Assembly (NCBI RefSeq): GCF_030068445.1
Contig: NZ_JAQPOK010000073.1
Span: forward strand, 1-34,406
Length of the DNA stretch: 34,406 nt
Reading direction: 5' to 3'
From: Roseofilum halophilum BLCC-M91
Lineage (GTDB): Bacteria; Cyanobacteriota; Cyanobacteriia; Cyanobacteriales; Desertifilaceae
Positions 23,304-30,432 of the stretch are shown here, in pieces. A model generated the notes under the pieces. That model saw only the letters and a list, made by a program, of their open reading frames with translations, did not search any database and was not told the origin of the DNA. Numbering within the stretch: position 1 is the stretch's first letter; every line of letters starts with the position of its first letter. Position numbers and translations under genes: made by a program.

Positions 23304-24623
23304 ATGCTGAATGTATTTTTTGTTTTATCAATTCTGGCAGGATTAATCATACTATTGCGGGTCTATCAGCAGTGGTATTCTCCCCATCCAGAATGGGTGC
23401 GTAAATTGCTTCATGTGGGAATGGGATTAGTGACGTTAAGCTTTCCCTGGTTATTCGAGTCTCCGTTGCCGGTGATCGGGTTAGCTGTGGGGGCGATCGC
23501 CTTTTTGTGCAGTATTAAGTTTATCCCTTTCTTTCATGCACGGCTCGGCAGTGTAACCGATGGTGTTGGTCGTAGCTCCTGGGGGGAAGTGTATTTTCCC
23601 TTGTCAGTTGCCTTAATTTTTACCTTATCCCAAGGAAATTTAGTCTACTATCTGATTCCGATGTTGCTTCTAACCCTCGGAGATGCGGTAGCAGCACTCA
23701 TTGGAGTTAGCTATGGATTACACACTTACAGTACCTCGGAAGGGCGCAAAAGTGCGGAAGGCTCGATCGCCTTTTTCACCGTAGCTTTTTTAAGCACCCA
23801 TGTTCCCTTATTGTTACTCACCGATATAGGACGGGCCGAAAGCCTATTAATTGGCGTGATTTTAGGCTTGCAGGTGATGGTTTTAGAGGCGATCGCCTGG
23901 GAAGGATTAGATAATTTATTTATTCCCGTCGGCGGATTCGTGATGTTACATTTATTTTTGCCCATGGATGTTCCTGATCTCGGTTTTCGCTTAATTCTCA
24001 CCTTGATTGTGGGCACATTAACCCTTAGTTGGCGACACCAAACTACCCTCAATGATAGCGCCGTTCTGGGGAGTGCTTGGTTGGGATATTTAGCCTGGAT
24101 CTTGGCAGATTGGCGCTGGTTTCTTCCCCCAGTTATCCTCTTTTTAGCCTATTGTTTATTCTGTCCTTGGACTCAACAATATCAAGAACGTCGCCATGAT
24201 ATGCGTGCCGTTTTGAGCATTGGCTCCACAGGAATTTTATGGTTATTGGTGGGTAAAATTACTGGTGAACCCCTTTATTTTTATGCTTATACCCTGGCAT
24301 TTGCGGCTCATCTGGCCATCATTGATATTGCTGTACCCCAATTTCATCCTCAATTGCCGAATGAGGCGTTTATTGGGCGCTCTGTTCTCAAGGGTTGGGT
24401 GTTAATTTTTGTACCATTTCTCTGGATTCAAGGTTGGGAACTTCGGGCGATCGCCTATGCTGGAGAAGGATTGGTTACCGTGGGACTGATAGCCATTGCC
24501 TTTGCTCTCCTACAACGGAGTTGCCGGGAACTCGATGAGACTTGGATGTGGATCGGGCGATCGGCGATCGTAGGATTGGGATCGGCAATCAGTTTAAGTA
24601 TTTGGGTAATGGGTAATGGGTAA
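23304..24623 (+). CDS. Phytol kinase-like membrane protein with extra C-terminal half
   Basis: A 439-residue polytopic membrane protein. The N-terminal 215 residues match the phytol/dolichol kinase and phosphatidate cytidylyltransferase group: RKLLHVGMGLVTL (near residue 35), LGDAVAALIGVSYG, and the kinase signature KSAEGSIAFF. Such CTP-dependent enzymes phosphorylate polyprenols or phytol, for example when recycling chlorophyll phytol to tocopherol. The C-terminal half (about 216-435) has six more hydrophobic segments; its start (SAVLGSAWLGYLAWILADWRW) faintly recalls the DUF92/VTE6 phytyl-phosphate kinase, but the DUF92 core motifs are not seen. The last residues WVMGNG and the stop come from a GGGTAAT repeat. 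It overlaps the region leading into the GNAT gene. Confidence 0.75.
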   Translation: MLNVFFVLSILAGLIILLRVYQQWYSPHPEWVRKLLHVGMGLVTLSFPWLFESPLPVIGLAVGAIAFLCSIKFIPFFHARLGSVTDGVGRSSWGEVYFPLSVALIFTLSQGNLVYYLIPMLLLTLGDAVAALIGVSYGLHTYSTSEGRKSAEGSIAFFTVAFLSTHVPLLLLTDIGRAESLLIGVILGLQVMVLEAIAWEGLDNLFIPVGGFVMLHLFLPMDVPDLGFRLILTLIVGTLTLSWRHQTTLNDSAVLGSAWLGYLAWILADWRWFLPPVILFLAYCLFCPWTQQYQERRHDMRAVLSIGSTGILWLLVGKITGEPLYFYAYTLAFAAHLAIIDIAVPQFHPQLPNEAFIGRSVLKGWVLIFVPFLWIQGWELRAIAYAGEGLVTVGLIAIAFALLQRSCRELDETWMWIGRSAIVGLGSAISLSIWVMGNG

Positions 24624-24624
24624 T
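24604..24624. repeat. Heptad tandem repeat (GGGTAAT)x3
   Basis: Three exact heptads end the phytol-kinase-like gene (TAA at 24621-24623). They also contain an ATG at 24616 in the frame of the following GNAT gene, so the array both stops one frame and offers a start to the next. Confidence 0.88.
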
Positions 24625-24636
24625 AAGTATTGTTCT

Positions 24637-25626
24637 ATGTATGATTATCATTTAATTTGCCGAGCCTCTGAGCTAGAAATCTTAGCCAGTCTTGATGGAA
24701 TTCCTGCCTTAAGTTCAACTCTGTTTCAGCAACATCAACCGGATCTGCATGTGGTAATTTTGCACGATCGAAGCTTAGTTGCTCGCTGTTCCCTTTGGTG
24801 GCAAAATACGCCCAACCATGGTCAAGAAAAATTAGGATTAATTGGCCATTATGCCGCCAAAGATGCTCAAAGTGCTAAAGCACTATTGAGCCGTAGTCTA
24901 GAAATTTTAGCTCAACACAATTGTACTTTAGCCGTTGCGCCCATCGATGGCAATACGTGGCGAAATTATCGCTGGATTACAGATCGAGGAAACCATCCCA
25001 TTTTCTTTCTCGAACCCAACAATCCTCCAGACTATGTTGAGCAGATTCTAGAGGCTGGTTTTAGTCCTTTGGCTCACTACTATTCTGCCTTAGTCACGGA
25101 CTTAAATCAAGGCGATCGCCGTTTACAGCGAGTGGGCGATCGCCTGAAAAAACTCCACATTACCCTTCGCCCCCTAAACTTAGAAGACTGGGAACAAGAA
25201 CTGCATCAAATTTATCAGATCTCTAGGGTTGCCTTTGAGCGGAATTTCTTATATACCCCCCTCTCGGAGTCCGAATTTATGGCCCAATATAGCCCAGTTC
25301 GTGACTACATTAACCCAGAATTGGTATTATTCGCCCAGCAGAGAAAAAAGATTGTAGGTTTTTTATTTTCTATTCCGGATTTTTGCTTAAAACAACGGAA
25401 CTTACCGGTTGAAACCATTATTCTTAAGACTGTTGCCATCTTGCCCCAAAGGGAATACGCCGGACTAGGGAATTTATTGGTCTACCAATGTCATCAAATT
25501 GCCCAAAAATTAGGCTATCAATCCGTAATTCATGCTCTGATGTATCAAAGCAACTCATCCCTAAACATCAGCCATCGATATGCCCAACCCATCCGTCAGT
25601 ATACCCTGTTTGCCAAAGCTATTTAA
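24637..25626 (+). CDS. GNAT family N-acetyltransferase
   Basis: A 329-residue protein whose C-terminal part is a GNAT fold: the acetyl-CoA binding region reads KTVAILPQREYAGLGNLLVY and is followed by HQIAQKLGYQSVIHALM. The N-terminal 150 residues (LVARCSLWWQNTP; LIGHYAAKDAQSAKALLSRS) look like a second, divergent GNAT-like half. The frame is open from an ATG in the repeat at 24616; the ATG at 24637 is preferred because the seven extra codons are repeat-derived. The acceptor substrate is unknown. It directly follows the phytol-kinase-like gene (13 bases) and is probably cotranscribed. Confidence 0.78.
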   Translation: MYDYHLICRASELEILASLDGIPALSSTLFQQHQPDLHVVILHDRSLVARCSLWWQNTPNHGQEKLGLIGHYAAKDAQSAKALLSRSLEILAQHNCTLAVAPIDGNTWRNYRWITDRGNHPIFFLEPNNPPDYVEQILEAGFSPLAHYYSALVTDLNQGDRRLQRVGDRLKKLHITLRPLNLEDWEQELHQIYQISRVAFERNFLYTPLSESEFMAQYSPVRDYINPELVLFAQQRKKIVGFLFSIPDFCLKQRNLPVETIILKTVAILPQREYAGLGNLLVYQCHQIAQKLGYQSVIHALMYQSNSSLNISHRYAQPIRQYTLFAKAI

Positions 25627-25631
25627 ATCGC

Positions 25632-25648
25632 TTATACTTAACGTATAA
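25632..25648. promoter_or_regulatory. Inverted repeat TTATAC/GTATAA
   Basis: TTATAC (25632-25637) and GTATAA (25643-25648) form a six-base inverted repeat with a five-base loop, just after the GNAT stop. It may be a weak hairpin or overlapping -10-like boxes upstream of the cyclase gene. Confidence 0.3.
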
Positions 25649-25671
25649 AAGTTCCCTTGCACAGAGCGCAA

Positions 25672-25730
25672 AGGCGACTTTTAAGGGAAAAACGACTTAC
25701 CGATTACTAATTACCCATTACCAGCGCGTA
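25672..25730 (-). repeat. Dispersed repeat, copy B
   Basis: In reverse complement this stretch reads TACGCGC, then heptads GGTAATG, GGTAATT, AGTAATC and GGTAAGT, then CGTTTTTCCCTTAAAA and GTC. It matches copy A at 8619-8670 block for block, with about one additional heptad. It fills most of the gap before the FHA-GAF cyclase gene. Confidence 0.7.
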
Positions 25731-25758
25731 TCGCCATATCATCCCGCTTGAGAACGCC

Positions 25759-27399
25759 ATGCCGTACTTAATCTACGCTCCCCATAGTCAGGATGAAAAA
25801 CTCTATGAATTACGTTGGGGAATCAATGCCCTGGGGCGATCGCTTGATAATACGATCGTCATTAGTCATGCCAGTCTTTCTCGACACCATGCAGAAATTC
25901 ACTGGACACCGAGAGGGGTAGAAATTTGCGATCTCCAGAGCAGTAATCATACATTTATTAATGAAAGTAGAATTAAAACGAAATGGCTCAAGGATAAGGA
26001 TATTATTCGCTGTGGTAAAGTCAGCTTCCAATATCGAGAGCAACTGGAGGTTCAGGAAGAAGAAACCGGTTTAGAGCCAGAGGACAATCGCACCATTATT
26101 AAAGAATTTTCCATCGATCAAGGCAATGTGGGAATGCCTGAATTATTGTCAGATCAAGAAAGATCCTTATCCTTACTCAAATTGCGAGAGCAGGATGAGC
26201 AAAAGCGTAAAGAAGATAAACTCAAACTCCTGTTAGAAGTGAGTAAACAGCTCTCCTATCCGAAAAGACTCGACAAGTTACTCAAAAAAATATTAGAAAT
26301 TCTGTTAGATTTAATGCAGATCGATCGCGCCGCTATTTTATTGATCGATCCCCAAACACAAAAAATGCAAGTTAAAGCCGTACATTCTCAACCCGGCATT
26401 CATGCAGACTATCAATTTTATAGTAAGAAAATTACCAATTATGTTCGCGAAAAGCAACAAACCATCATGACGGCAGATGCCCAAATTGATCGTCGGTTTA
26501 GTGATTCGGATTCGGTGATTAGTCAATGCATTCATGCTTCGATTTGTGCCCCCCTTAAACCCCGCGATACGGTCATTGGGGTGTTATATGTCGATAATTT
26601 ATCCTTGTCGAATGTCTATTCGGATGAAGATGTAGAATTTTTGACTGCCTTAGCCAATCAAGCGGCGATCGCCATAGACCATAGTCAACTCTATCAAAAA
26701 ATGGAATCTGAAGCCGTTCTCCGGGACAAACTAGAGCGGTTTTTCCCCAAAGCCGTCAGCCGTAAACTGCGGGAAGAAGGCAACCTCAACAAAATTGTAG
26801 ATACAGAAGTGACTGCTCTCTTTTCCGATGTCAGTCAATTTACGCAGATGTCCTCCCTCATGTCTCCCCGTGCAGTCATCGAAATGCTCAATGAATATTT
26901 CGGCATGATGGTAGAAGAAATTGTGTTTCCCTACGAAGGAACCCTAGAAAAATATATAGGAGATGCCTTAGTTGCCGTCTGGGGGTCACCGTACCAAAGA
27001 GAAGATGACGCAGAACGGGCCGTTAAAGCGGCGATCGCCATGCAATGGGCCGTTAGACGGCTGAATATCCAACGCCAACAGCGCAACCATCACCCCATTC
27101 ACATTCATATCGGCTTAAATACAGGACGAGTCGCTTCCGGAAATATTGGTACACAACGCCTGATTCAATATGCCCATATTGGCGATACCATGAATGTAGC
27201 CAGTCGTATTTGTAGCGAAGCCAAAGCCAATGAAATTCTAATTTCTGCCAGCACTTTCGTTAAACTAAAGCCCAATCAAATTCCTGTAGAACGTTTACCC
27301 CTTGTACAAGTGAAAGGCAAAAAAGATCCCCTACAAGTCTATCGCGTTCTCTGGGAAGAACTCCCCTATCAAGATACCTTAAATGTAGAAGAAAGTTGA
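25759..27399 (+). CDS. Adenylate/guanylate cyclase with FHA and GAF domains
   Basis: A 546-residue soluble class III nucleotidyl cyclase. Residues 1-95 are an FHA phosphothreonine-binding domain (Gly26-Arg27, Ser41 and His44 of SRHH). A GAF domain spans about 156-312. The cyclase domain (about 325-530) keeps both metal-binding aspartates (Asp357 in FSDVSQF, Asp402 in IGDALVAV), the purine-binding Lys398, and the transition-state Asn479 and Arg483. The second purine-contact position, usually Thr or Asp, is Ala472 (YAHIGD). This arrangement is widespread in cyanobacteria. It would make cAMP or cGMP in response to phosphorylation and a small ligand, and the product is uncertain. Confidence 0.92.
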   Translation: MPYLIYAPHSQDEKLYELRWGINALGRSLDNTIVISHASLSRHHAEIHWTPRGVEICDLQSSNHTFINESRIKTKWLKDKDIIRCGKVSFQYREQLEVQEEETGLEPEDNRTIIKEFSIDQGNVGMPELLSDQERSLSLLKLREQDEQKRKEDKLKLLLEVSKQLSYPKRLDKLLKKILEILLDLMQIDRAAILLIDPQTQKMQVKAVHSQPGIHADYQFYSKKITNYVREKQQTIMTADAQIDRRFSDSDSVISQCIHASICAPLKPRDTVIGVLYVDNLSLSNVYSDEDVEFLTALANQAAIAIDHSQLYQKMESEAVLRDKLERFFPKAVSRKLREEGNLNKIVDTEVTALFSDVSQFTQMSSLMSPRAVIEMLNEYFGMMVEEIVFPYEGTLEKYIGDALVAVWGSPYQREDDAERAVKAAIAMQWAVRRLNIQRQQRNHHPIHIHIGLNTGRVASGNIGTQRLIQYAHIGDTMNVASRICSEAKANEILISASTFVKLKPNQIPVERLPLVQVKGKKDPLQVYRVLWEELPYQDTLNVEES

Positions 27400-27500
27400 T
27401 GAGATAGCCTTGGGAGTTACGAAAATAAGGAAGTTTCAAGTGATTTGACGGATTAGACCCTTCCCTTTTACCCTGTACAAGTGTCTATGACTTGGTAAAT

Positions 27501-28301
27501 ATGACTGTGAAAAAAATTTGGCTTTTGTGTTTGACCCTGGCAGCGATCGGTTTATCCCTCGTTATCCCTCCCTCCGCAGATGCTAGAATTGCTCCCTGTC
27601 CCTCCCGTCCCCTCTTCCTGAGAACCCCCCTAGAATGTCGGATAGCGATCGGTGACTTGCATCCCACCCAACCCGTCGTTGGCAGGTATCAAGTCCAATA
27701 TCAAGTCGCATTTTTAAGGGTCATCGAGCGTGGAGAATCCTCTAACTATGCAACCGTTGAAGACTATGTAAATCAGCGAAGTGTCCCCGTTGTTGTAGGG
27801 CCAGGCAATCAATTTTATATGGTTGACTCTCACCACACCATGAGTTCAATTTGGGAATATTATCAGGGCGATCCCAACATTAGGGTCAACATTGAAATTA
27901 TTCAAGATTGGAGAAATAGATCCGATTTTTGGTCAGCAATGCAAGCACAAAACTATACCTATTTAGGAACCCCTGGAAATCGGATCGACCCAGACGATCT
28001 GCCCCGTAACCTCGGTGAATTAAAAAACGACCCTTATCGGGCCGCAGTAGGAATGGCGCTTAACTGGGGATTTTTTGAGCGACCGAAAGGCGAAAAAATC
28101 TTTTTCTACCAATTCAAATTGGCAGATTGTTTAAAAGAATTTGGCTTAATCTTACCGGATGAAATCAACCGTTCCCATGTGTATCAAACCCTAGCCATGA
28201 TTCACGATCCTCAGTACACCTATGGCAACAGTTCTGCCTGTACGATTCCTTCCCCTCAAGAGTTATCTTTAGAAGCGATTGCCCAACAACAAGAACGATA
28301 A
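27501..28301 (+). CDS. Exported ParB/Srx-fold protein (ParBc_2 type)
   Basis: A 266-residue protein with an N-terminal signal peptide (MTVKKIWLLCLTLAAIGLSL, cleavage after SADA). The mature region has the ParB/sulfiredoxin fold of the ParBc_2 type: VPVVVGPGNQFYMVDSHHTMSS, where Asp109-Ser110-His111-His112 corresponds to the nucleotide-binding loop of ParB-like proteins. About four cysteines in the mature part could form disulfides. Relatives occur as secreted proteins in other bacteria. The TTG nine bases upstream (27492) is an alternative start. Cytoplasmic CTP or ATP would not be available in the periplasm, so its activity is open. Its stop directly abuts the stop of the convergent hypE. 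Confidence 0.8.
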   Translation: MTVKKIWLLCLTLAAIGLSLVIPPSADARIAPCPSRPLFLRTPLECRIAIGDLHPTQPVVGRYQVQYQVAFLRVIERGESSNYATVEDYVNQRSVPVVVGPGNQFYMVDSHHTMSSIWEYYQGDPNIRVNIEIIQDWRNRSDFWSAMQAQNYTYLGTPGNRIDPDDLPRNLGELKNDPYRAAVGMALNWGFFERPKGEKIFFYQFKLADCLKEFGLILPDEINRSHVYQTLAMIHDPQYTYGNSSACTIPSPQELSLEAIAQQQER

Positions 28302-29372
28302 TTAGCAAATCCGGGGTAACTGTTCGCCACTGAGCCAATCCAGAATTCGACTGGCTCCAATCTGACTGGTTAGACTCACCTGACCAGAAAACTCAGAAGT
28401 TGCTTGTTTTCCTACTTGTCCAATCACCGATGCTCCTATGTCTGCTTCTGAAGTTTCTCTTAAAACCGATAGGGCTAACGCCACATCAGACTGGGGAATA
28501 AAGGCCACAAATCTTCCCTCATTCGCAACATAGAGGGGATCGAAACCCAGAATTTCGCAAGCTCCGCGAACATCTTCTCGAACTGGAATTAAGGATTCAT
28601 CAATGTGCAAATTCAATCCCGAACTGAGGGCAATTTCATTTAACGTACTGGCTAATCCTCCTCTTGTTAAATCCCGCAAACAATGGATGTTCACCCCGGC
28701 TTCGAGTAACCGGAGAACTGGTGCTGCAACAGGAGCGGAATCACTTTCAATGGTCGTTTCAAAGTCCAATCCTTCACGCACAGCCATAATCGCGATCCCA
28801 TGCCGCCCTAAATCCCCATTGATTAAAATGGCATCTCCCGATCGCACCTGGTGGGGAGAAATCTCGCTTTTTGACTCAATTACCCCTATACCAGACGTAT
28901 TAATAAACATCCCATCCCCTTTGCCTCGATCGACTACCTTGGTATCTCCAGTAATAATTTCTACTTCTGCTTGCTGGGCGGCAGCTTGCATCGATCGCAC
29001 CACCTGCCAAAGCGTCTCCATCGATAACCCTTCCTCCAAGATAAACCCCGCACTCAGATACAGCGGCCTCGCTCCAGCCATAGCTAAATCATTCACTGTC
29101 CCATAAACAGCCATCGAGCCAATATCCCCCCCTGGAAAGATGAGGGGATTGACCACATAGGAGTCTGTGGTAAACGCTAGGCGATCGCCCTTTACAGCAA
29201 ACACACTGGCATCATGGGAAACATCAGGACGACCAAAAACCGGCAAAAACATCTGCTCAATAAGCTGATGCATGAGCTTACCGCCCCCTCCATGGGCTAA
29301 CAGCACCTGGGGATAGTTTTGGATCGGAATCGGGCAAGATAGGGAAAAATCCGGTGCAGAAGCCATATTCAT
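28302..29372 (-). CDS. hypE: [NiFe]-hydrogenase maturation protein HypE
   Basis: HypE dehydrates the thiocarboxamide on its C-terminal cysteine to a thiocyanate, supplying the CN ligands of the NiFe-hydrogenase active site together with HypF, HypC and HypD. The N-terminal [15 protein letters not shown] and the [20 protein letters not shown] segment are diagnostic of this AIR-synthase-like ATP-binding protein. The C-terminus ends PRIC, with the essential terminal Cys. The frame starts upstream at a GTG (29405), but the Met at 29372 is preferred, giving 356 residues. Other hyp genes are absent from the window, so hyp genes are dispersed, as often in cyanobacteria. It is a second nickel-related locus after cbiM. 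Confidence 0.95.
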   Translation of the reverse strand: MNMASAPDFSLSCPIPIQNYPQVLLAHGGGGKLMHQLIEQMFLPVFGRPDVSHDASVFAVKGDRLAFTTDSYVVNPLIFPGGDIGSMAVYGTVNDLAMAGARPLYLSAGFILEEGLSMETLWQVVRSMQAAAQQAEVEIITGDTKVVDRGKGDGMFINTSGIGVIESKSEISPHQVRSGDAILINGDLGRHGIAIMAVREGLDFETTIESDSAPVAAPVLRLLEAGVNIHCLRDLTRGGLASTLNEIALSSGLNLHIDESLIPVREDVRGACEILGFDPLYVANEGRFVAFIPQSDVALALSVLRETSEADIGASVIGQVGKQATSEFSGQVSLTSQIGASRILDWLSGEQLPRIC

Positions 29373-29441
29373 AGTTAAATAGAGATGAAACAGCCTGGAA
29401 CTCACGCTCTTTTTCAGCGTCTTCTCATCAAGAGGCTCCAG

Positions 29442-29470
29442 TTTCAGGTAATTTTAAACCATACCTGAAA
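29442..29470. promoter_or_regulatory. Nine-base inverted repeat upstream of hypE
   Basis: TTTCAGGTA (29442-29450) and TACCTGAAA (29462-29470) are perfect inverted repeats 11 bases apart. They lie 70-98 bases before the hypE start and about 150 bases before the DUF928 start. The centre spacing (GTA-N11-TAC) does not fit NtcA. It is a candidate operator for either gene. Confidence 0.4.
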
Positions 29471-29616
29471 TCTAACCCTCAATTCTTATCACATGAGCGT
29501 TTCTCAGACAAAGATAAGTAGACACAATAGAGATTAGCCTATCCGCTAAACTCTTTACCTGGGATTCTATGCCAGAGTAGATAAAGCTACCCAACTGTTT
29601 GCCCACAAGGAGATGT

Positions 29617-30357
29617 ATGCACGTTATGGCCTTTCAACTTTTCCCTTCCCCTCTTAAATTGCTGGCATTTGCCCTAGCTCCCGCTCTCCTAGCTCCAGGA
29701 GCTTTGGCCCTAGAATTTCCTCCCACTGGTGGGGTGGGCGCTCCCACAGGAGGAAGTGCTGGGGGTGGAGTCAGAGGCGCTTCTGCTTGCGTCACCCCCC
29801 AAAATGAACTCTCCTTAATGGCCTTAAAACCGCCTCAACCAGATAATTATGTCGGTCAAACTGCCAGCGAGACCCCGACCATGTTCTTTTATGTGCCCAA
29901 AACCAAAGCCAGATCGGCAGAATTTATATTAGTCGATCGGCAAGGCAATGATGTCTATACTGAGGAGCTAGAACTCTCTAAAGATGGCGGTTTAGTCAGT
30001 GTAAACATGACACTACCGGAAGCCATGGGGGATTCAACTGAATATACTTGGTTATTTCTCCTGGTTTGTAATCCCAGTGACCGAGGAGCAGATGAGTCCA
30101 TTCAAGGGCAAATTCGTCATGTTACTCTAGAGTCAAATGTAATGGCCGCTTTGGAAGAAGCCCAAGCCGAAGAAGACCTACTCAAACAAGCAGAACTGCT
30201 GGCTCAAGCTGAAGTTTGGTACGATAGTCTGGCGATCGCCGCTCAGTTACGAGATTTAGATGCTGGCCCTTGGGAAAGTCTCTTGAAATCCGTAGGTCTC
30301 GATAAATTAACCCAAACCCCGATGCTTCCCTTAGAAAGAATCACGGAAAATCCTTAG
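29617..30357 (+). CDS. DUF928 domain-containing exported protein
   Basis: A 246-residue protein of the cyanobacterial DUF928 family. A signal peptide (LKLLAFALAPALLAPGALAL) precedes a Gly-Pro-rich linker (GGVGAPTGGSAGGGVRG) and the DUF928 signature RGASACVTP, then ETPTMFFYVPKTKA. The C-terminal 60 residues are a helical acidic region (LEEAQAEEDLLKQAELLAQA). The start chosen is the ATG at 29617, five bases after AAGGAG; a TTG at 29599 and an ATG at 29626 are alternatives. Members are often encoded next to CHASE2-domain proteins, as here (75-base gap to the next gene). It is probably periplasmic; its function is unknown. Confidence 0.85.
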   Translation: MHVMAFQLFPSPLKLLAFALAPALLAPGALALEFPPTGGVGAPTGGSAGGGVRGASACVTPQNELSLMALKPPQPDNYVGQTASETPTMFFYVPKTKARSAEFILVDRQGNDVYTEELELSKDGGLVSVNMTLPEAMGDSTEYTWLFLLVCNPSDRGADESIQGQIRHVTLESNVMAALEEAQAEEDLLKQAELLAQAEVWYDSLAIAAQLRDLDAGPWESLLKSVGLDKLTQTPMLPLERITENP

Positions 30358-30432
30358 CATCATTAAGATTGTAGGGTGCAGATTCACAGGCAGCATAACT
30401 GAAGATTACTGTTTACTGTAACCCTGGGTTCT

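Noticed and set aside
28603-29106. 167-codon plus-strand open frame inside hypE
   Set aside because: It is antisense to a well-supported hypE, its protein is rich in Ser, Pro and Ile with no domain, and it has no convincing start context.
29448-29464. GTA...TAC in the hypE-DUF928 gap as an NtcA site
   Set aside because: The spacer is 11 bases instead of 8, so it does not fit the NtcA consensus.
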